Source of the DNA: Actinacidiphila yanglinensis
Lineage (GTDB): Bacteria > Actinomycetota > Actinomycetes > Streptomycetales > Streptomycetaceae
Direction of reading: 5' to 3'
DNA length: 64,000 nucleotides
Assembly (NCBI RefSeq): GCF_900107965.1
Contig: NZ_FNVU01000003.1
Span: 558,001 to 622,000, forward strand
Of the stretch, positions 8,221 to 17,513 are shown in pieces. The position numbers and the translations under genes were made by a program. The notes below the pieces were generated by a model. It saw only the letters and a program-made list of their open reading frames with translations. It made no database searches and had not been told where the DNA came from. Position 1 is the first letter of the stretch, and each line of letters starts with the position of its first letter.

Positions 8221-8508
8221 CCCGCCGCGCGGCACTCCGCGCGGACGGCGCGTCTCGGGCAGGCGATACGGGGGCACGTCGCGGCCCGGCTGGTAGTGGG
8301 GCCCCTGGTGGATGCGGTGCAGGACGACGAAGACGTCGACGACCGCGACCAGCGCGATGAAGGCGCAGATGCCGGCCCAGCCGGGCTGGGACGCCATCGC
8401 GAAGCCCACCGCGGCGGCCACGCCCCAGATCACCCCGAGCAGCGCCAGCGTGAGGCGGAGCCGCAGCGGGCTGCGGGCCTTCGTCGGTTCGTACCCGGTC
8501 CTGGGCAT
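8209..8508 (-). CDS. DUF6343-like small membrane protein
   Basis: A 99-residue protein with a conserved-looking start (MPRTGYEPTKARSPLRLRL), two membrane helices and a basic proline-rich tail. It matches my memory of DUF6343, a small Streptomyces family of unknown role. The start at 8508 has a strong GGGAGGTGAG ribosome site. The C-terminal codons run into the 16-bp tandem repeat, so the tail may vary between strains. Confidence 0.7.
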   Translation of the reverse strand: MPRTGYEPTKARSPLRLRLTLALLGVIWGVAAAVGFAMASQPGWAGICAFIALVAVVDVFVVLHRIHQGPHYQPGRDVPPYRLPETRRPRGVPRGGPRR

Positions 8509-8658
8509 CGCGCTCACCTCCCGAAGATCCGCCCCGCAGGGCATGCCGTCCTCTGCTTCCAGGGTCCACCCAGGAGACCCGGTCCGGGCAGTACCGGCGC
8601 GACGGGAGTACGGAAAACCGGGGCGCGGGCCCGTATCCGCCGCGTAGGGTGCGGCACC

Positions 8659-9597
8659 ATGGTGGCGATCATCCGGGAGTACGAGGCCGCGGACGCCGTT
8701 GCCCTCTGCGCGTTGCTGCGGGCCGAGGAGCCCTACCAGGTGACGACGCCCAGGAGCGTGCACGCCCAGACGATCGGCGCTCCGGCGCGGCAGCGCTGCC
8801 TGCTGCTGGTCGCGGTGGACGCCGGGCGGATCGTCGGGTGCGCCAGGACCGGGCTGTTCGCCGACGCCCGGGACGCGGGCGCGGCCTTCGTGAACATCAA
8901 CGTGGCGGCCGCCGAGCGCGGACAGGGCACCGGTGCGGCGCTGCTGGCCGCCGCCGAGGAGCATCTGCTCGCGATCGGCGCGACCGCCTCCTACGCGTGG
9001 GCGCACCCCGAGCCGGCCTGCGACACTTTCGCCGCCGCGCACGGCTACCTTCCCGGGCGCGAGGCCCAGTTCCTGCGGCTCGACCTGGGCTCCAAGGGGC
9101 CGCTGCCCGCACGACCGCGGGTGCCCCGCGGCGTGCTGCTGCTTCCGGCGGTCGCGTGGGAGCGCGACCCGAGGCCCCTGTGGCTCACGGACGTGGAGTG
9201 CTTCGCGGACGAGCCCGGCGACGTCGCCGCCGACCACCTCAGCTATGCGGACTGGCGCGCCCTGAACTGGGACCGCCCCGACTTCGACGCCGACCTGACG
9301 ACGGTGGCCGTGGTGGACGGCGAGGTCGCCGGGCTGGTGATCGCGCAGACCGACGGCGAGCGGCACTACGCGTCCGGGGGCACCGGAATCCGCCGCCCGT
9401 TCCGCGGCCGGGGCCTCGCCAAGGCCGCCAAGGCGCAGTCCCTGCACCTGGCCCGCGCGAAGGGCTACCGCGAGGCCACCACCGCCAACGACGACGGCAA
9501 CGCCCCCATGCTCGCGATCAACATCTGGCTCGGATACCAACTCTGCGGCTCAGAACGGCGGTACATCCGTGACCTCACCCACCCCCGCCCCGCGTGA
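8659..9597 (+). CDS. Tandem GNAT acetyltransferase
   Basis: A 312-residue protein with two GNAT-like halves. The N-terminal half has the acetyl-CoA loop RGQGTG near residues 94-99; the C-terminal half has RGRGLA followed by an NDDGNAPMLAINIWLGY segment, typical of two-domain GNATs such as the mycothiol synthase relatives. The ATG at 8659 is taken because upstream in-frame sequence is unlike coding DNA. The next gene starts 29 nt before its stop, so the pair is probably co-transcribed. The substrate is unknown. Confidence 0.82.
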   Translation: MVAIIREYEAADAVALCALLRAEEPYQVTTPRSVHAQTIGAPARQRCLLLVAVDAGRIVGCARTGLFADARDAGAAFVNINVAAAERGQGTGAALLAAAEEHLLAIGATASYAWAHPEPACDTFAAAHGYLPGREAQFLRLDLGSKGPLPARPRVPRGVLLLPAVAWERDPRPLWLTDVECFADEPGDVAADHLSYADWRALNWDRPDFDADLTTVAVVDGEVAGLVIAQTDGERHYASGGTGIRRPFRGRGLAKAAKAQSLHLARAKGYREATTANDDGNAPMLAINIWLGYQLCGSERRYIRDLTHPRPA

Positions 9598-10168
9598 CCT
9601 GCCGTGGTCGCAGGGCCACTGGCTCAACCCGCCCGAGCAGGTCTCGCCCGACGGCGCCGACCTGCTCGTCACGGCCCGCGCGGGCAGCGACTTCTGGCGC
9701 ACCACGAGCTACGGCTTCGTGCGCGACGACGGCCACGCCCTGCTCACCGACCTGCCGCCCGGCACCGCCGTCGAGGTCGGATTCCGCGCGGACTTCACCG
9801 AGTTGTACGACCAGGCCGGCGCCCTCGTGCGGGTCGACGCGTCGACCTGGATCAAGGCCGGCGTCGAGATGTCCGACGGCCTGCCGCAGCTCGGCGCGGT
9901 CGTCACGCACGGCACCTCCGACTGGTCGCTGGCACCGGTCCCGGAGTGGGCCGGCCGCGAGGTGACGGTCCGGGTCAGCAGGTCGGGCGACGCGCTGACG
10001 GTACGGGCCCGCTGCGAGGCCGAGCCGTGGCGTACGGTCCGGCTGGCCTGGCTGGACCCGGCCGCGAAGGCGCAGGGCGGGCTGTTCTGCTGCGCGCCGG
10101 AACGCTCCGGGCTCACGGTACGGTTCACCCGCCTGGCCGTCGGCCCCGCCGACACGTCCCTGCACTGA
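9569..10168 (+). CDS. DUF1349 domain protein
   Basis: A 199-residue protein with the regularly spaced tryptophans and beta-sandwich pattern of DUF1349 (concanavalin-like jelly roll), for example SDFWRTTSYGFVRDDGH and DASTWIKAGVE. There is no signal peptide, so it is likely cytoplasmic. It starts with GTG inside the end of the acetyltransferase gene. Members may bind carbohydrate, but no catalytic role is established. Confidence 0.8.
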   Translation: MTSPTPAPRDLPWSQGHWLNPPEQVSPDGADLLVTARAGSDFWRTTSYGFVRDDGHALLTDLPPGTAVEVGFRADFTELYDQAGALVRVDASTWIKAGVEMSDGLPQLGAVVTHGTSDWSLAPVPEWAGREVTVRVSRSGDALTVRARCEAEPWRTVRLAWLDPAAKAQGGLFCCAPERSGLTVRFTRLAVGPADTSLH

Positions 10169-10264
10169 CACTTCCCGCGCCGGACGCCACCGTACCGACC
10201 TGTCAGGCACCGTCCGTTTCCGCCGAACGCCCTTGCAGTCAGGCCCACTTCGGGCCCGTCCGGA

Positions 10265-10936
10265 TCAGGCCGCCGGGTCCGGGGGCCGCAGGACGGCGTC
10301 CAGCGTGCGGGACCACTGCCGGACGATCCCGGCCCTGCGCGCCGAGTCGTCGCTGAGCAGGTTCGCCAGGCCCAGGCCGCGGGCCATGTCCAGGGTGGCC
10401 TGTACGGTCTCGCGCACCCCGGGGACCGACTCGTCGGCGGCCAGGAACTCCACCGCGAGCCGGTGCGCCTCCCGCCCGATCCGGGACTCCAGCGCGGCCA
10501 CCCGCTCCCGCAGCTCGGGTTCGTCGGTGGCCGCCACCCACAGGTGCAGCGCCGCGCGGAACAGCGGCCCGGTGTGCACGGCGACGAGCATGTCGACGAC
10601 CGCGTAGGTACGGTCCCGCCCCCGGCCGGGCAGCGCGCGGGCCCGTTCGCGGACGCTGGCCTGCCACTCCTCGGCCATGTGCGCCACGGCCGCCGTGAAC
10701 AGCTCCTCGCGGGTGCCGAAGTGGTGCTGCGCGGCGCCCCTGGACACCCCGGCGCGTGCGCACACCACGGCGACGGTGCTGCCGGCCCAGCCGTGTTCGG
10801 CGAGGCAGGCGAGGGCGGCGGACAGGATGCGCTGCCGGGTGGCGCGGCTGCGGTCCTGCTTGGGCCCACGGTCGGTGCCGCCGGTGGACCGGTTCGCCGC
10901 CGCGGCGTCCTCGGCCGCTCCGGTCACAACGTCCAT
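10265..10936 (-). CDS. TetR-family regulator of the acyl-CoA operon
   Basis: A 223-residue regulator. The N-terminal helix-turn-helix covers about residues 30-75 (TRQRILSAALACLAEHGW ... VSRGAAQHHFGTREELF), followed by an all-helical ligand domain. It is the last gene of a minus-strand operon and overlaps the crotonase gene by 13 nt. By analogy with TetR regulators of fatty-acid and branched-chain catabolism it probably represses its own operon, with an acyl-CoA as inducer; this is inference. Confidence 0.85.
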   Translation of the reverse strand: MDVVTGAAEDAAAANRSTGGTDRGPKQDRSRATRQRILSAALACLAEHGWAGSTVAVVCARAGVSRGAAQHHFGTREELFTAAVAHMAEEWQASVRERARALPGRGRDRTYAVVDMLVAVHTGPLFRAALHLWVAATDEPELRERVAALESRIGREAHRLAVEFLAADESVPGVRETVQATLDMARGLGLANLLSDDSARRAGIVRQWSRTLDAVLRPPDPAA

Positions 10937-11664
10937 GGCGGGTCCCGCCGTTCGAGGAACGCCGTCATACCCGCGGCGGCGTCCGCGGAGGCGAAGAGCC
11001 GGCCGCTGAGCCGGGCCAGCGCCGGGCCGTCGGCGGTCAGCCGCTCCCGCAGTCCCGCGGTGGTCAACTCCTTGGTGGCGGCCAAGCCCTGCGGGGAGCC
11101 GGCGCGCAGCCCGGCCAGGATGCCGTCGAGGGCGTCCTCCCGCGCGGTGACCAGCCCGATCCTGATCGCCTCGGCGGTGTCGAAGCGCTCGCCGGTGAGG
11201 AAGTAGCGCGCCATGGCCCGCGCGTCGCCGCCGGCCAGCACCGGCATCGAGGCCACCGCGGGCGCCAGGCCGAGCCGGGACTCGCTGAACGTGTAGGTCG
11301 CCGCCGCGGTCGCCACGGAGATGTCGCAGGCGGCCAGCAACCCCAGCCCGCCGGCCCGGACATGGCCCTTCACCTCCGCCACCACCGGCTTGGGCAGCAC
11401 GGCGATCCGCTCCAGCAGCGCGACGAGTTGCCCCGGTCCCTCGGCGACACGGCCCTCGGTGAGGTCGGCGCCCGAGCAGAAGGTGGTGCCGGTGTGGGTG
11501 ACCAGCACCGCCCGGACCTCCGGGTCGCCGCCGGCTTGGTCCAGCGCGTCGTTGAGCTCGTCGAGCAGGCCGGAGGACAGGGCGTTGCGGTTGCGGGGGG
11601 AGTCGAGGGTGAGGACGGCCACACCCCGATCGAGGTGCCGGCGGACCAGCGGTGCTGTCGCCAC
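10924..11664 (-). CDS. Enoyl-CoA hydratase family protein (LiuC/AtuE-like)
   Basis: A 246-residue crotonase. The oxyanion-hole glycines lie at 105-106 in the HVRAGGLGLLAACD segment. The first classical catalytic Glu is replaced by Gly108, while the second is kept as Glu128 (SESRLGL). I recall the same change in LiuC/AtuE-type methylglutaconyl- or isohexenylglutaconyl-CoA hydratases, which fits the adjacent acyl-CoA carboxylase. The gene sits between the dehydrogenase (13-nt gap) and the TetR gene. It probably hydrates the carboxylated enoyl-CoA made upstream; the exact substrate is unknown. Confidence 0.82.
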   Translation of the reverse strand: MATAPLVRRHLDRGVAVLTLDSPRNRNALSSGLLDELNDALDQAGGDPEVRAVLVTHTGTTFCSGADLTEGRVAEGPGQLVALLERIAVLPKPVVAEVKGHVRAGGLGLLAACDISVATAAATYTFSESRLGLAPAVASMPVLAGGDARAMARYFLTGERFDTAEAIRIGLVTAREDALDGILAGLRAGSPQGLAATKELTTAGLRERLTADGPALARLSGRLFASADAAAGMTAFLERRDPPWTL

Positions 11665-11677
11665 GGACGGGCTCCTC

Positions 11678-12868
11678 TCAGTAGGACTTGGGCAGTCCCA
11701 GCGTGTGGTGCGAGACGAAGTTGAGGATCATCTCGCGGCTGACCGGGGCGATGCGGCCCACGCGGGAGGCGGTGAGCAGCGTGGCGAGGCCGTACTCGGC
11801 GGTCAGGCCGTTGCCGCCGAGGGTGTGCACGGCCTGGTCGACGGCTTTCGCGCCGGCTTCCGCAGCAGCGTACTTCGCCATGTTGGCGGCCTCTCCGGCA
11901 CCCATGTCGTCGCCCGCGTCGTAGAGATGGGCGGCCTTCTGCATCATCAGGCGGGCCAGTTCGAGTTCGATGTGCGCCTGCGCGAGGGGGTGGGCGATGG
12001 CCTGGTGCGCGCCGATCGGGGCCTGCCAGACCTGCCGGGTGCGGGCGTACTCCACGGCCCGGGATATCGCGAAGCGGCCCATCCCGATCGAGAACGCGGC
12101 CGTCATCACCCGCTCCGGGTTCAGCCCGGCGAACAGCTGGAGCAGACCGGCGTCCTCGTCGCCGACCAGCGAGTCGGCGGGCAGCGCCACATCGTCCAGG
12201 AAGAGTTGGAACTGCTTCTCCGGGGCCGCGAGTTCCATGTCGATCTGCCGGAACTCGAAGCCCGGCGTCTCGCGTTCGACGACGAACAGGCACGGCTTCA
12301 GCCGGCCCGTGCGCGCGTCGGCGGTGCGGCCGACGATGAGGGTGGCGTCGGCGATGTCGACCCCGGAGACGAACACCTTGCGGCCGGTCAGCAGCCAGCC
12401 GCCGGTGGACGGGTCGCGGCGCGCGGTGGTGGTGAGCCGGTGCGAGTTGGACCCCGCGTCCGGCTCGGTGATGCCGAAGGCCATCCGCAGCGAGCCGTCG
12501 GCCAGGCCCGGCAGCCAGCGCTGCTTCTGCGCCTCGGTGCCGAACCGGGCGATCACGGTGCCGCAGATCGCGGGGGAGACCACCATCAGCAGCAGGGGGC
12601 TGCCGGCGGCGCCCAACTCCTCCAGCACGATGGACAGTTCGGCGAGGCCCTGGCCGCCGCCGCCGTACTCCTCCGGCAGGTTGACCCCGAGGTAGCCCAG
12701 CCGGCCGGCCTCCTGCCACAGCTCGTCCGGCTGCTTTCCGGCCCGCACCGTCGCGGTGAAGTAGGAGCGGCCGTAGCGGTGGCCGAGGGCGCCGACCGCC
12801 GCACGCAGCGCCCGCCGCTCGTCGCTCTCCAGCAGTGCGCGGTCGAAGGTGCCCGAGTCCGTGCTCAT
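11678..12868 (-). CDS. Acyl-CoA dehydrogenase
   Basis: A 396-residue flavoprotein with N-terminal helical domain, the middle domain motif AFGITEPDAGSNSHR near residues 126-140, and the C-terminal helical domain ending RIAPVSREMILNFVSHHTLGLPKSY-like. The usual YEGT/Glu catalytic element is replaced by APVS, so the catalytic base must be elsewhere, as in isovaleryl-CoA dehydrogenases, or the chemistry differs. The start at 12868 has a GGAGG site and lies 2 nt from the carboxylase stop. It likely introduces the alpha-beta double bond before carboxylation. Confidence 0.85.
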   Translation of the reverse strand: MSTDSGTFDRALLESDERRALRAAVGALGHRYGRSYFTATVRAGKQPDELWQEAGRLGYLGVNLPEEYGGGGQGLAELSIVLEELGAAGSPLLLMVVSPAICGTVIARFGTEAQKQRWLPGLADGSLRMAFGITEPDAGSNSHRLTTTARRDPSTGGWLLTGRKVFVSGVDIADATLIVGRTADARTGRLKPCLFVVERETPGFEFRQIDMELAAPEKQFQLFLDDVALPADSLVGDEDAGLLQLFAGLNPERVMTAAFSIGMGRFAISRAVEYARTRQVWQAPIGAHQAIAHPLAQAHIELELARLMMQKAAHLYDAGDDMGAGEAANMAKYAAAEAGAKAVDQAVHTLGGNGLTAEYGLATLLTASRVGRIAPVSREMILNFVSHHTLGLPKSY

Positions 12869-12870
12869 GG

Positions 12871-15108
12871 TCACTTTTCCTCCCGGTCGGTGGTGACGGC
12901 GTGGGCGCCCGCGTGCCCGTCGGGCGGCTGGTGCTGTGCGTCCCGCGGCCGGCCGCCGGTGTCCTCCTTGACGACGGCCAGCACGGCGCCGGGCTCGACC
13001 TGGCGGCCGACCTCGGCGGTCAGGTCGGTGAGGGTGCCGGTCGCGGGGGCGGTGACCGCGTGCTCCATCTTCATCGCCTCCAGCCACAGCAGCGGCTGCC
13101 CGCGCTCCACCCGGTCGCCCGGTGCGAAGTTGCCCAGTCGCACCACGGTGCCGGGCATCGGCGCCCGGAGCGAGCCCGGCGCGACCTGCTCGGCGGGGTC
13201 GGTGAAGCGGGGCAGCGCCCGGAGCGACGCGCTGCCGCCCGGGGTGTCGACGAAGACCCGGTCGCCGTGGACGGCCACATCGAACGCCCGCCGCACGCCG
13301 GCGACTTCCAGCTCCACCCGGTCCGGTGCGGCCGACCGCAGCACGACGTCGTCGTGGCCCGCGGCGGTCAGGCCGTCACGGGTGAGGCGGTAGCGGACCT
13401 CGTGCTCGGTGCCGGAGGGCTCGGCGCGGAACCGCTTGACCTGGTGCTGCGAGGGGAGGTTGCGCCAGCCGCCGAGCCGGGCCGCGACCGTGGCGCGGCC
13501 TCTACCGATGGCCGGACCGGTCGCCGGACCGTCTGCCGCGTGCGGTGCCTGATGCGTGCGGCGTGCGGTGTCCGCGAGCGCGGCGGCCAGCGCGGCGAGC
13601 CGTTCCAGCGAACGCGTCGCCGGCCCGGGTCCCTCGGTCAGCTCGGCCAACCGCCGTTCCAGGAAGCCCGTGTCGAACCGGGCCGCGGCGAAGTCCGGAT
13701 GGCGCAGGATGTCGACAAGCAGCCGACGGTTCGTCAACAGACCGTGGATGCGCCCGCGTTCGAGTCCGTGGGCGAGGCGGCGGATCGCTTCCGCACGGGT
13801 CGGCGCCCAGGCGACGACCTTGGCGAGCATCGGGTCGTAGTGCACCCCGACGGTGTCCCCGGCGCCCACTCCGGAGTCCAGTCGCAGGCCCGCGTCGCGG
13901 CCGGGCGGCAGTGTGAACTCCGCGTCCACACCGGGAAGGTCGAGCCGGTGAAGCGTCCCCGCCTGCGGCTGCCAGTCGCGCGCCGGGTCCTCGGCGTACA
14001 ACCGCGCCTCGATCGCGTGGCCGCGCGGCGCCGGCGGTTCCGGGGGCAGTGCGGAGCCCTCGGCGATCCGGAGCTGCCACGCGACGAGGTCCAGGCCGAA
14101 GACGCACTCGGTGACGGGGTGCTCCACCTGGAGACGGGTGTTCATCTCCAGGAAGTACGGCAGCCCGTCCGTGCCGACCAGGAACTCCACGGTGCCCGCG
14201 CCCTCGTAGCCGATCGCGCGCGCCGCCCGGGCCGCCGCGTCGTGCAGGGCGGTGCGCGTGGCGGCGCTCAGCCCGGGGGCCGGCGTCTCCTCGACCACCT
14301 TCTGGTGCCTCCGCTGCATCGAGCAGTCCCGCTCGCCGAGCGTCCACACCGTGCCGTGCGCGTCGGCCAGCACCTGCACCTCGATGTGCCGGGCACCTTC
14401 GGCGTACGGCTCGACGAAGACCTCGCCGTCACCGAAGGCCGCTGCCGCCTCGGCCCGGGCGGCCGTCAACTCGCCTTCGAAGAAGGTCAGTTCACGTACC
14501 ACCCGCATCCCGCGGCCGCCGCCGCCCGCTGCCGCCTTCACCAGGACCGGCAGGTCGGCCGGGCCGACCTCCGCCGGGTCCAGCGCGGCGAACAGGGGTA
14601 CCCCGGCGGCGGCCATCAGTTCCTTCGCCCGGGTCTTCGACCCCATCGCGGCGACGGCCTCCGGGGACGGGCCGATCCAGGTCAGCCCTGCCTCCCGCAC
14701 GGCGGCGGCGAAGACCGCGCTCTCCGAGAGGAAGCCGTAGCCCGGGTGCACCGCGTCGGCCCCCGCGGCCAGCGCGGCGGCGACGACCGACTCGCCGCGC
14801 AGGTAGGTGTCCGCGGCGGCCTCACCCGGCAGCCGCACGGCGGCGTCCGCCTCCCGCACGTGCGCCCCGTCCGCGTCCGGGTCGGAGTGCACGGCGACCG
14901 TGCCGATGCCCAGGGCCCGGCAGGTGCGGAAGACCCGCCGGGCGATCTCGCCCCGGTTCGCCACCAGGACCACGTGGATCGGCGCGCGTCGGGCGGGTGC
15001 GGGTGCGCCGGCCGGTTCGGGTAGGGGTCCGTCTGCCGGTTCGGCCGCGGGACCGGGTACGCCGATCCCCTGCACCGGCTCCCGCTCTTGCCCCTGCTCG
15101 CTGCTCAT
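12871..15108 (-). CDS. Acyl-CoA carboxylase alpha subunit (biotin carboxylase + BCCP)
   Basis: A 745-residue biotin-dependent carboxylase subunit. It contains the biotin carboxylase N-terminus (LVANRGEIARR), ATP-grasp loop KAAAGGGGRGM, catalytic region EMNTRLQVEHPVTE, a BT-like linker and a C-terminal biotinyl domain with biotin Lys680 in EAMKMEH. About 40 N-terminal and 30 C-terminal residues are low-complexity extensions. Length and fusion order match methylcrotonyl- or geranyl-CoA carboxylase alpha chains. Partner beta chain is next upstream, 15 nt away. Substrate class (branched enoyl-CoA) is inferred from neighbours. Confidence 0.92.
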   Translation of the reverse strand: MSSEQGQEREPVQGIGVPGPAAEPADGPLPEPAGAPAPARRAPIHVVLVANRGEIARRVFRTCRALGIGTVAVHSDPDADGAHVREADAAVRLPGEAAADTYLRGESVVAAALAAGADAVHPGYGFLSESAVFAAAVREAGLTWIGPSPEAVAAMGSKTRAKELMAAAGVPLFAALDPAEVGPADLPVLVKAAAGGGGRGMRVVRELTFFEGELTAARAEAAAAFGDGEVFVEPYAEGARHIEVQVLADAHGTVWTLGERDCSMQRRHQKVVEETPAPGLSAATRTALHDAAARAARAIGYEGAGTVEFLVGTDGLPYFLEMNTRLQVEHPVTECVFGLDLVAWQLRIAEGSALPPEPPAPRGHAIEARLYAEDPARDWQPQAGTLHRLDLPGVDAEFTLPPGRDAGLRLDSGVGAGDTVGVHYDPMLAKVVAWAPTRAEAIRRLAHGLERGRIHGLLTNRRLLVDILRHPDFAAARFDTGFLERRLAELTEGPGPATRSLERLAALAAALADTARRTHQAPHAADGPATGPAIGRGRATVAARLGGWRNLPSQHQVKRFRAEPSGTEHEVRYRLTRDGLTAAGHDDVVLRSAAPDRVELEVAGVRRAFDVAVHGDRVFVDTPGGSASLRALPRFTDPAEQVAPGSLRAPMPGTVVRLGNFAPGDRVERGQPLLWLEAMKMEHAVTAPATGTLTDLTAEVGRQVEPGAVLAVVKEDTGGRPRDAQHQPPDGHAGAHAVTTDREEK

Positions 15109-15123
15109 CTCGGGTCCAGCTCC

Positions 15124-16707
15124 TCACATCCGGAAGACGCCGAAGCCACCCCGCGCGCCCTCGACCGGGGCGGTGTGGATGGCGGACAGGCACAGGGCCA
15201 GGACGGTGCGGGTGTCGCGCGGGTCGATGACGCCGTCGTCGTAGAGCCGCCCGGACAGGAACATCGGCAGCGACTCCGACTCGATCTGCTGCTCCACCAT
15301 GGCCCGCAGCGCCGCGTCGGCGTCCTCGTCGTACGGCCGGCCCTTCGCGGCGGCGGACTGGCGGGCGACGATCGACAGCACCCCGGCGAGCTGCGCGGGG
15401 CCCATGACCGCGGACTTGGCACTCGGCCAGGAGAAGAGGAAGCGCGGGTCGTAGGCGCGGCCGCACATGCCGTAGTGGCCGGCGCCGTAACTCGCTCCCA
15501 TCAGCACCGAGATGTGCGGTACCCGGGAGTTGGCGACCGCGTTGATCATCATGGCGCCGTGCTTGATGATGCCGCCCTGCTCGTACTCCCGGCCGACCAT
15601 GTAGCCGGTGGTGTTGTGCAGGAAGAGCAGCGGGATGTCCCGCTGGTTCGCGAGCTGGATGAACTGCGCGGCCTTCTGCGACTCCGCGCTGAACAGCACC
15701 CCTTGGGCGTTGGCGAGGATGCCGACCGGATAGCCGTGCACCTCGGCCCACCCGGTGGCCAGGCTCGGCCCGTACAGCGGCTTGAACTCGTCGAACTCCG
15801 AACCGTCCACCACCCGGACCACGACCTCCCGCGGGTCGAAGGGCGTCCGCAGGTCGCCCGGCACGATGCCGAGCAGGTCCTCCTCGTCGAAGAGCGGCGG
15901 GCGGGGCTCGGGACGCGGATCGGGTCCCTGCTTGCGCCAGTTGAGCCGGGCGACCACGCGGCGGGCGGTCCGCAGCGCGTCGGGCTCGTCGAGGGCGAAG
16001 TGGTCGGCGAGGCCGGAGACGCGCGCGTGCATGTCCGCGCCGCCCAGCGACTCGTCGTCGCTCTCCTCGCCGGTGGCCATCTTCACCAGCGGCGGCCCGC
16101 CGAGGAACACCTTGGACCGCTCCTTGACCATGATCACGTGGTCCGACATGCCCGGGACGTACGCGCCGCCCGCGGTGGAGTTGCCGAACACCACGGCGAC
16201 GGTGGGGATGCCGGCCGCCGACAACCGGGTCAGGTCGCGGAACAGGGCGCCGCCGGGGATGAAGATCTCCTTCTGGCTCGGCAGGTCCGCCCCGCCGGAC
16301 TCGACCAGGCTGATCACCGGCAGCCGGTTGGCGGCCGCGATCTCGTTGGCCCGCAGCGCCTTCCGCAGTGTCCACGGGTTGCTCGAACCGCCCTTCACCG
16401 TGGGGTCGTTCGCGGTCACCAGGCACTCGACGCCCTCGACCACGCCGATTCCGGTGACGATCGAGGCGCCGGTCGTGAAGTCGCTGCCCCAGCCGGCGAG
16501 CGGGGAGAGTTCCAGGAACGGCGTGTCCGGGTCCAGCAGCAGCTCGATCCGCTCGCGCGCGGTCAGCTTGCCCCGACCGCGGTGCCGGGCCAGGGACTTG
16601 GGGCCGCCGCCGGCCAGCGCGTCCTGGTGGGCCGCCTCGACCTCCGCCAGCCGCTCCAGCATCACCGCCCGCCGCTCCTCGAAGCCGGCGCCGCGCAGCG
16701 CGCTCAT
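15124..16707 (-). CDS. Acyl-CoA carboxylase beta subunit (carboxyltransferase)
   Basis: A 527-residue carboxyltransferase of the propionyl/methylcrotonyl-CoA family. Typical segments are LVESGGADLP, GNSTAGGAYVPGMSD, FLGGPPLVKMATGE with GGADMHARVSG, and GASYGAGHYGMCGRAYDPRFLF in the C-terminal half. These resemble MccB/GCase rather than PccB. The start at 16707 overlaps the previous stop as ATGA, showing translational coupling. With the alpha chain it should carboxylate an unsaturated branched acyl-CoA such as methylcrotonyl-, geranyl- or citronellyl-type CoA; which one is not decided by sequence. Confidence 0.92.
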   Translation of the reverse strand: MSALRGAGFEERRAVMLERLAEVEAAHQDALAGGGPKSLARHRGRGKLTARERIELLLDPDTPFLELSPLAGWGSDFTTGASIVTGIGVVEGVECLVTANDPTVKGGSSNPWTLRKALRANEIAAANRLPVISLVESGGADLPSQKEIFIPGGALFRDLTRLSAAGIPTVAVVFGNSTAGGAYVPGMSDHVIMVKERSKVFLGGPPLVKMATGEESDDESLGGADMHARVSGLADHFALDEPDALRTARRVVARLNWRKQGPDPRPEPRPPLFDEEDLLGIVPGDLRTPFDPREVVVRVVDGSEFDEFKPLYGPSLATGWAEVHGYPVGILANAQGVLFSAESQKAAQFIQLANQRDIPLLFLHNTTGYMVGREYEQGGIIKHGAMMINAVANSRVPHISVLMGASYGAGHYGMCGRAYDPRFLFSWPSAKSAVMGPAQLAGVLSIVARQSAAAKGRPYDEDADAALRAMVEQQIESESLPMFLSGRLYDDGVIDPRDTRTVLALCLSAIHTAPVEGARGGFGVFRM

Positions 16708-17513
16708 GCCGCACCCCCGCCCGCTCCCGGTGCCCGCCCCGGGCCGGGCGGCCCCGCGAACGCCTGGGCGATCGACAGCCACGCGTCCGCGCCGGGCCCC
16801 TGCGCGCGTACCGCGGTGTCGTCACGGTGCCGTCGCCGGACGGCCAGCAGGCAGAAGTCCAGCGCGGGACCGGTCACCTTCTGGACCGCCTGCTCCGGGC
16901 CGTACGTCCACAACGCGCCGTCCGGCGAGGTCAGTTCGACGCGAAAGGGCTCCGCGGGCGGCGTCGCGCCGTGCACCGCGAAGGCGTAGTCGCGCGCCCG
17001 CACCGCGATCCTGGCCACGTGCCACAGCCGGGCGGTCGGTGCCCGCCGTACCCCGAGCGTGTCGGCGACGTCCTCGCCGTGCGCCCACGTCTCCATCAGC
17101 CGGGCGGTCGCCATCGACGCGGTGCTCATCGGCGGCCCGAACCAGGGGAACCGCGCGTCGGGCGGCGCCGTGTCGAGTGCCGCCTGGAGTTGCTCGCGTC
17201 CCGCACGCCAGCGCGCGAGCAGCGCCGACGGCGCCGTCGCCGCACCTGCCGCGGCCTGCTTGTCCACGTGCGTCTCGAACTGCACGGCGGCAAGGGCGAG
17301 TTCGACGGCGAAGCGGTCGGGGTCGCGTACGGCGAGCAGCGCCTGGTCGTCGGTCCACGCCAGGTGCGCGATCTGGTGCGCCACTGTCCACCCCACCGCC
17401 GGGGTGGTGGCGCTCCACTGCTGCGTTCCGAGCCCGGCGACCAGCCCGTCCAGCGCCTCGCTCTCCGCGCGAAGATCGTCCAGCACGGCGCGTACTGCCT
17501 GCGGATCGGCCAC
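16704..17513 (-). CDS. TIGR03084-family metal-binding (DinB-like) protein
   Basis: A 269-residue actinobacterial protein of the maleylpyruvate-isomerase-N/DinB four-helix type, matching TIGR03084. Candidate metal-binding histidines lie in WTVAHQIAHLAWTDD (near residues 45-55) and ETWAHGEDVAD (near 150). It ends with a separate C-terminal domain carrying basic residues and a glycine-rich tail. The GTG at 17511-17513 has GAGGAG 5 nt upstream. As first gene of the operon it may isomerise or thiol-activate the substrate; mycothiol use is family-level speculation. Confidence 0.8.
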   Translation of the reverse strand: MADPQAVRAVLDDLRAESEALDGLVAGLGTQQWSATTPAVGWTVAHQIAHLAWTDDQALLAVRDPDRFAVELALAAVQFETHVDKQAAAGAATAPSALLARWRAGREQLQAALDTAPPDARFPWFGPPMSTASMATARLMETWAHGEDVADTLGVRRAPTARLWHVARIAVRARDYAFAVHGATPPAEPFRVELTSPDGALWTYGPEQAVQKVTGPALDFCLLAVRRRHRDDTAVRAQGPGADAWLSIAQAFAGPPGPGRAPGAGGGAA

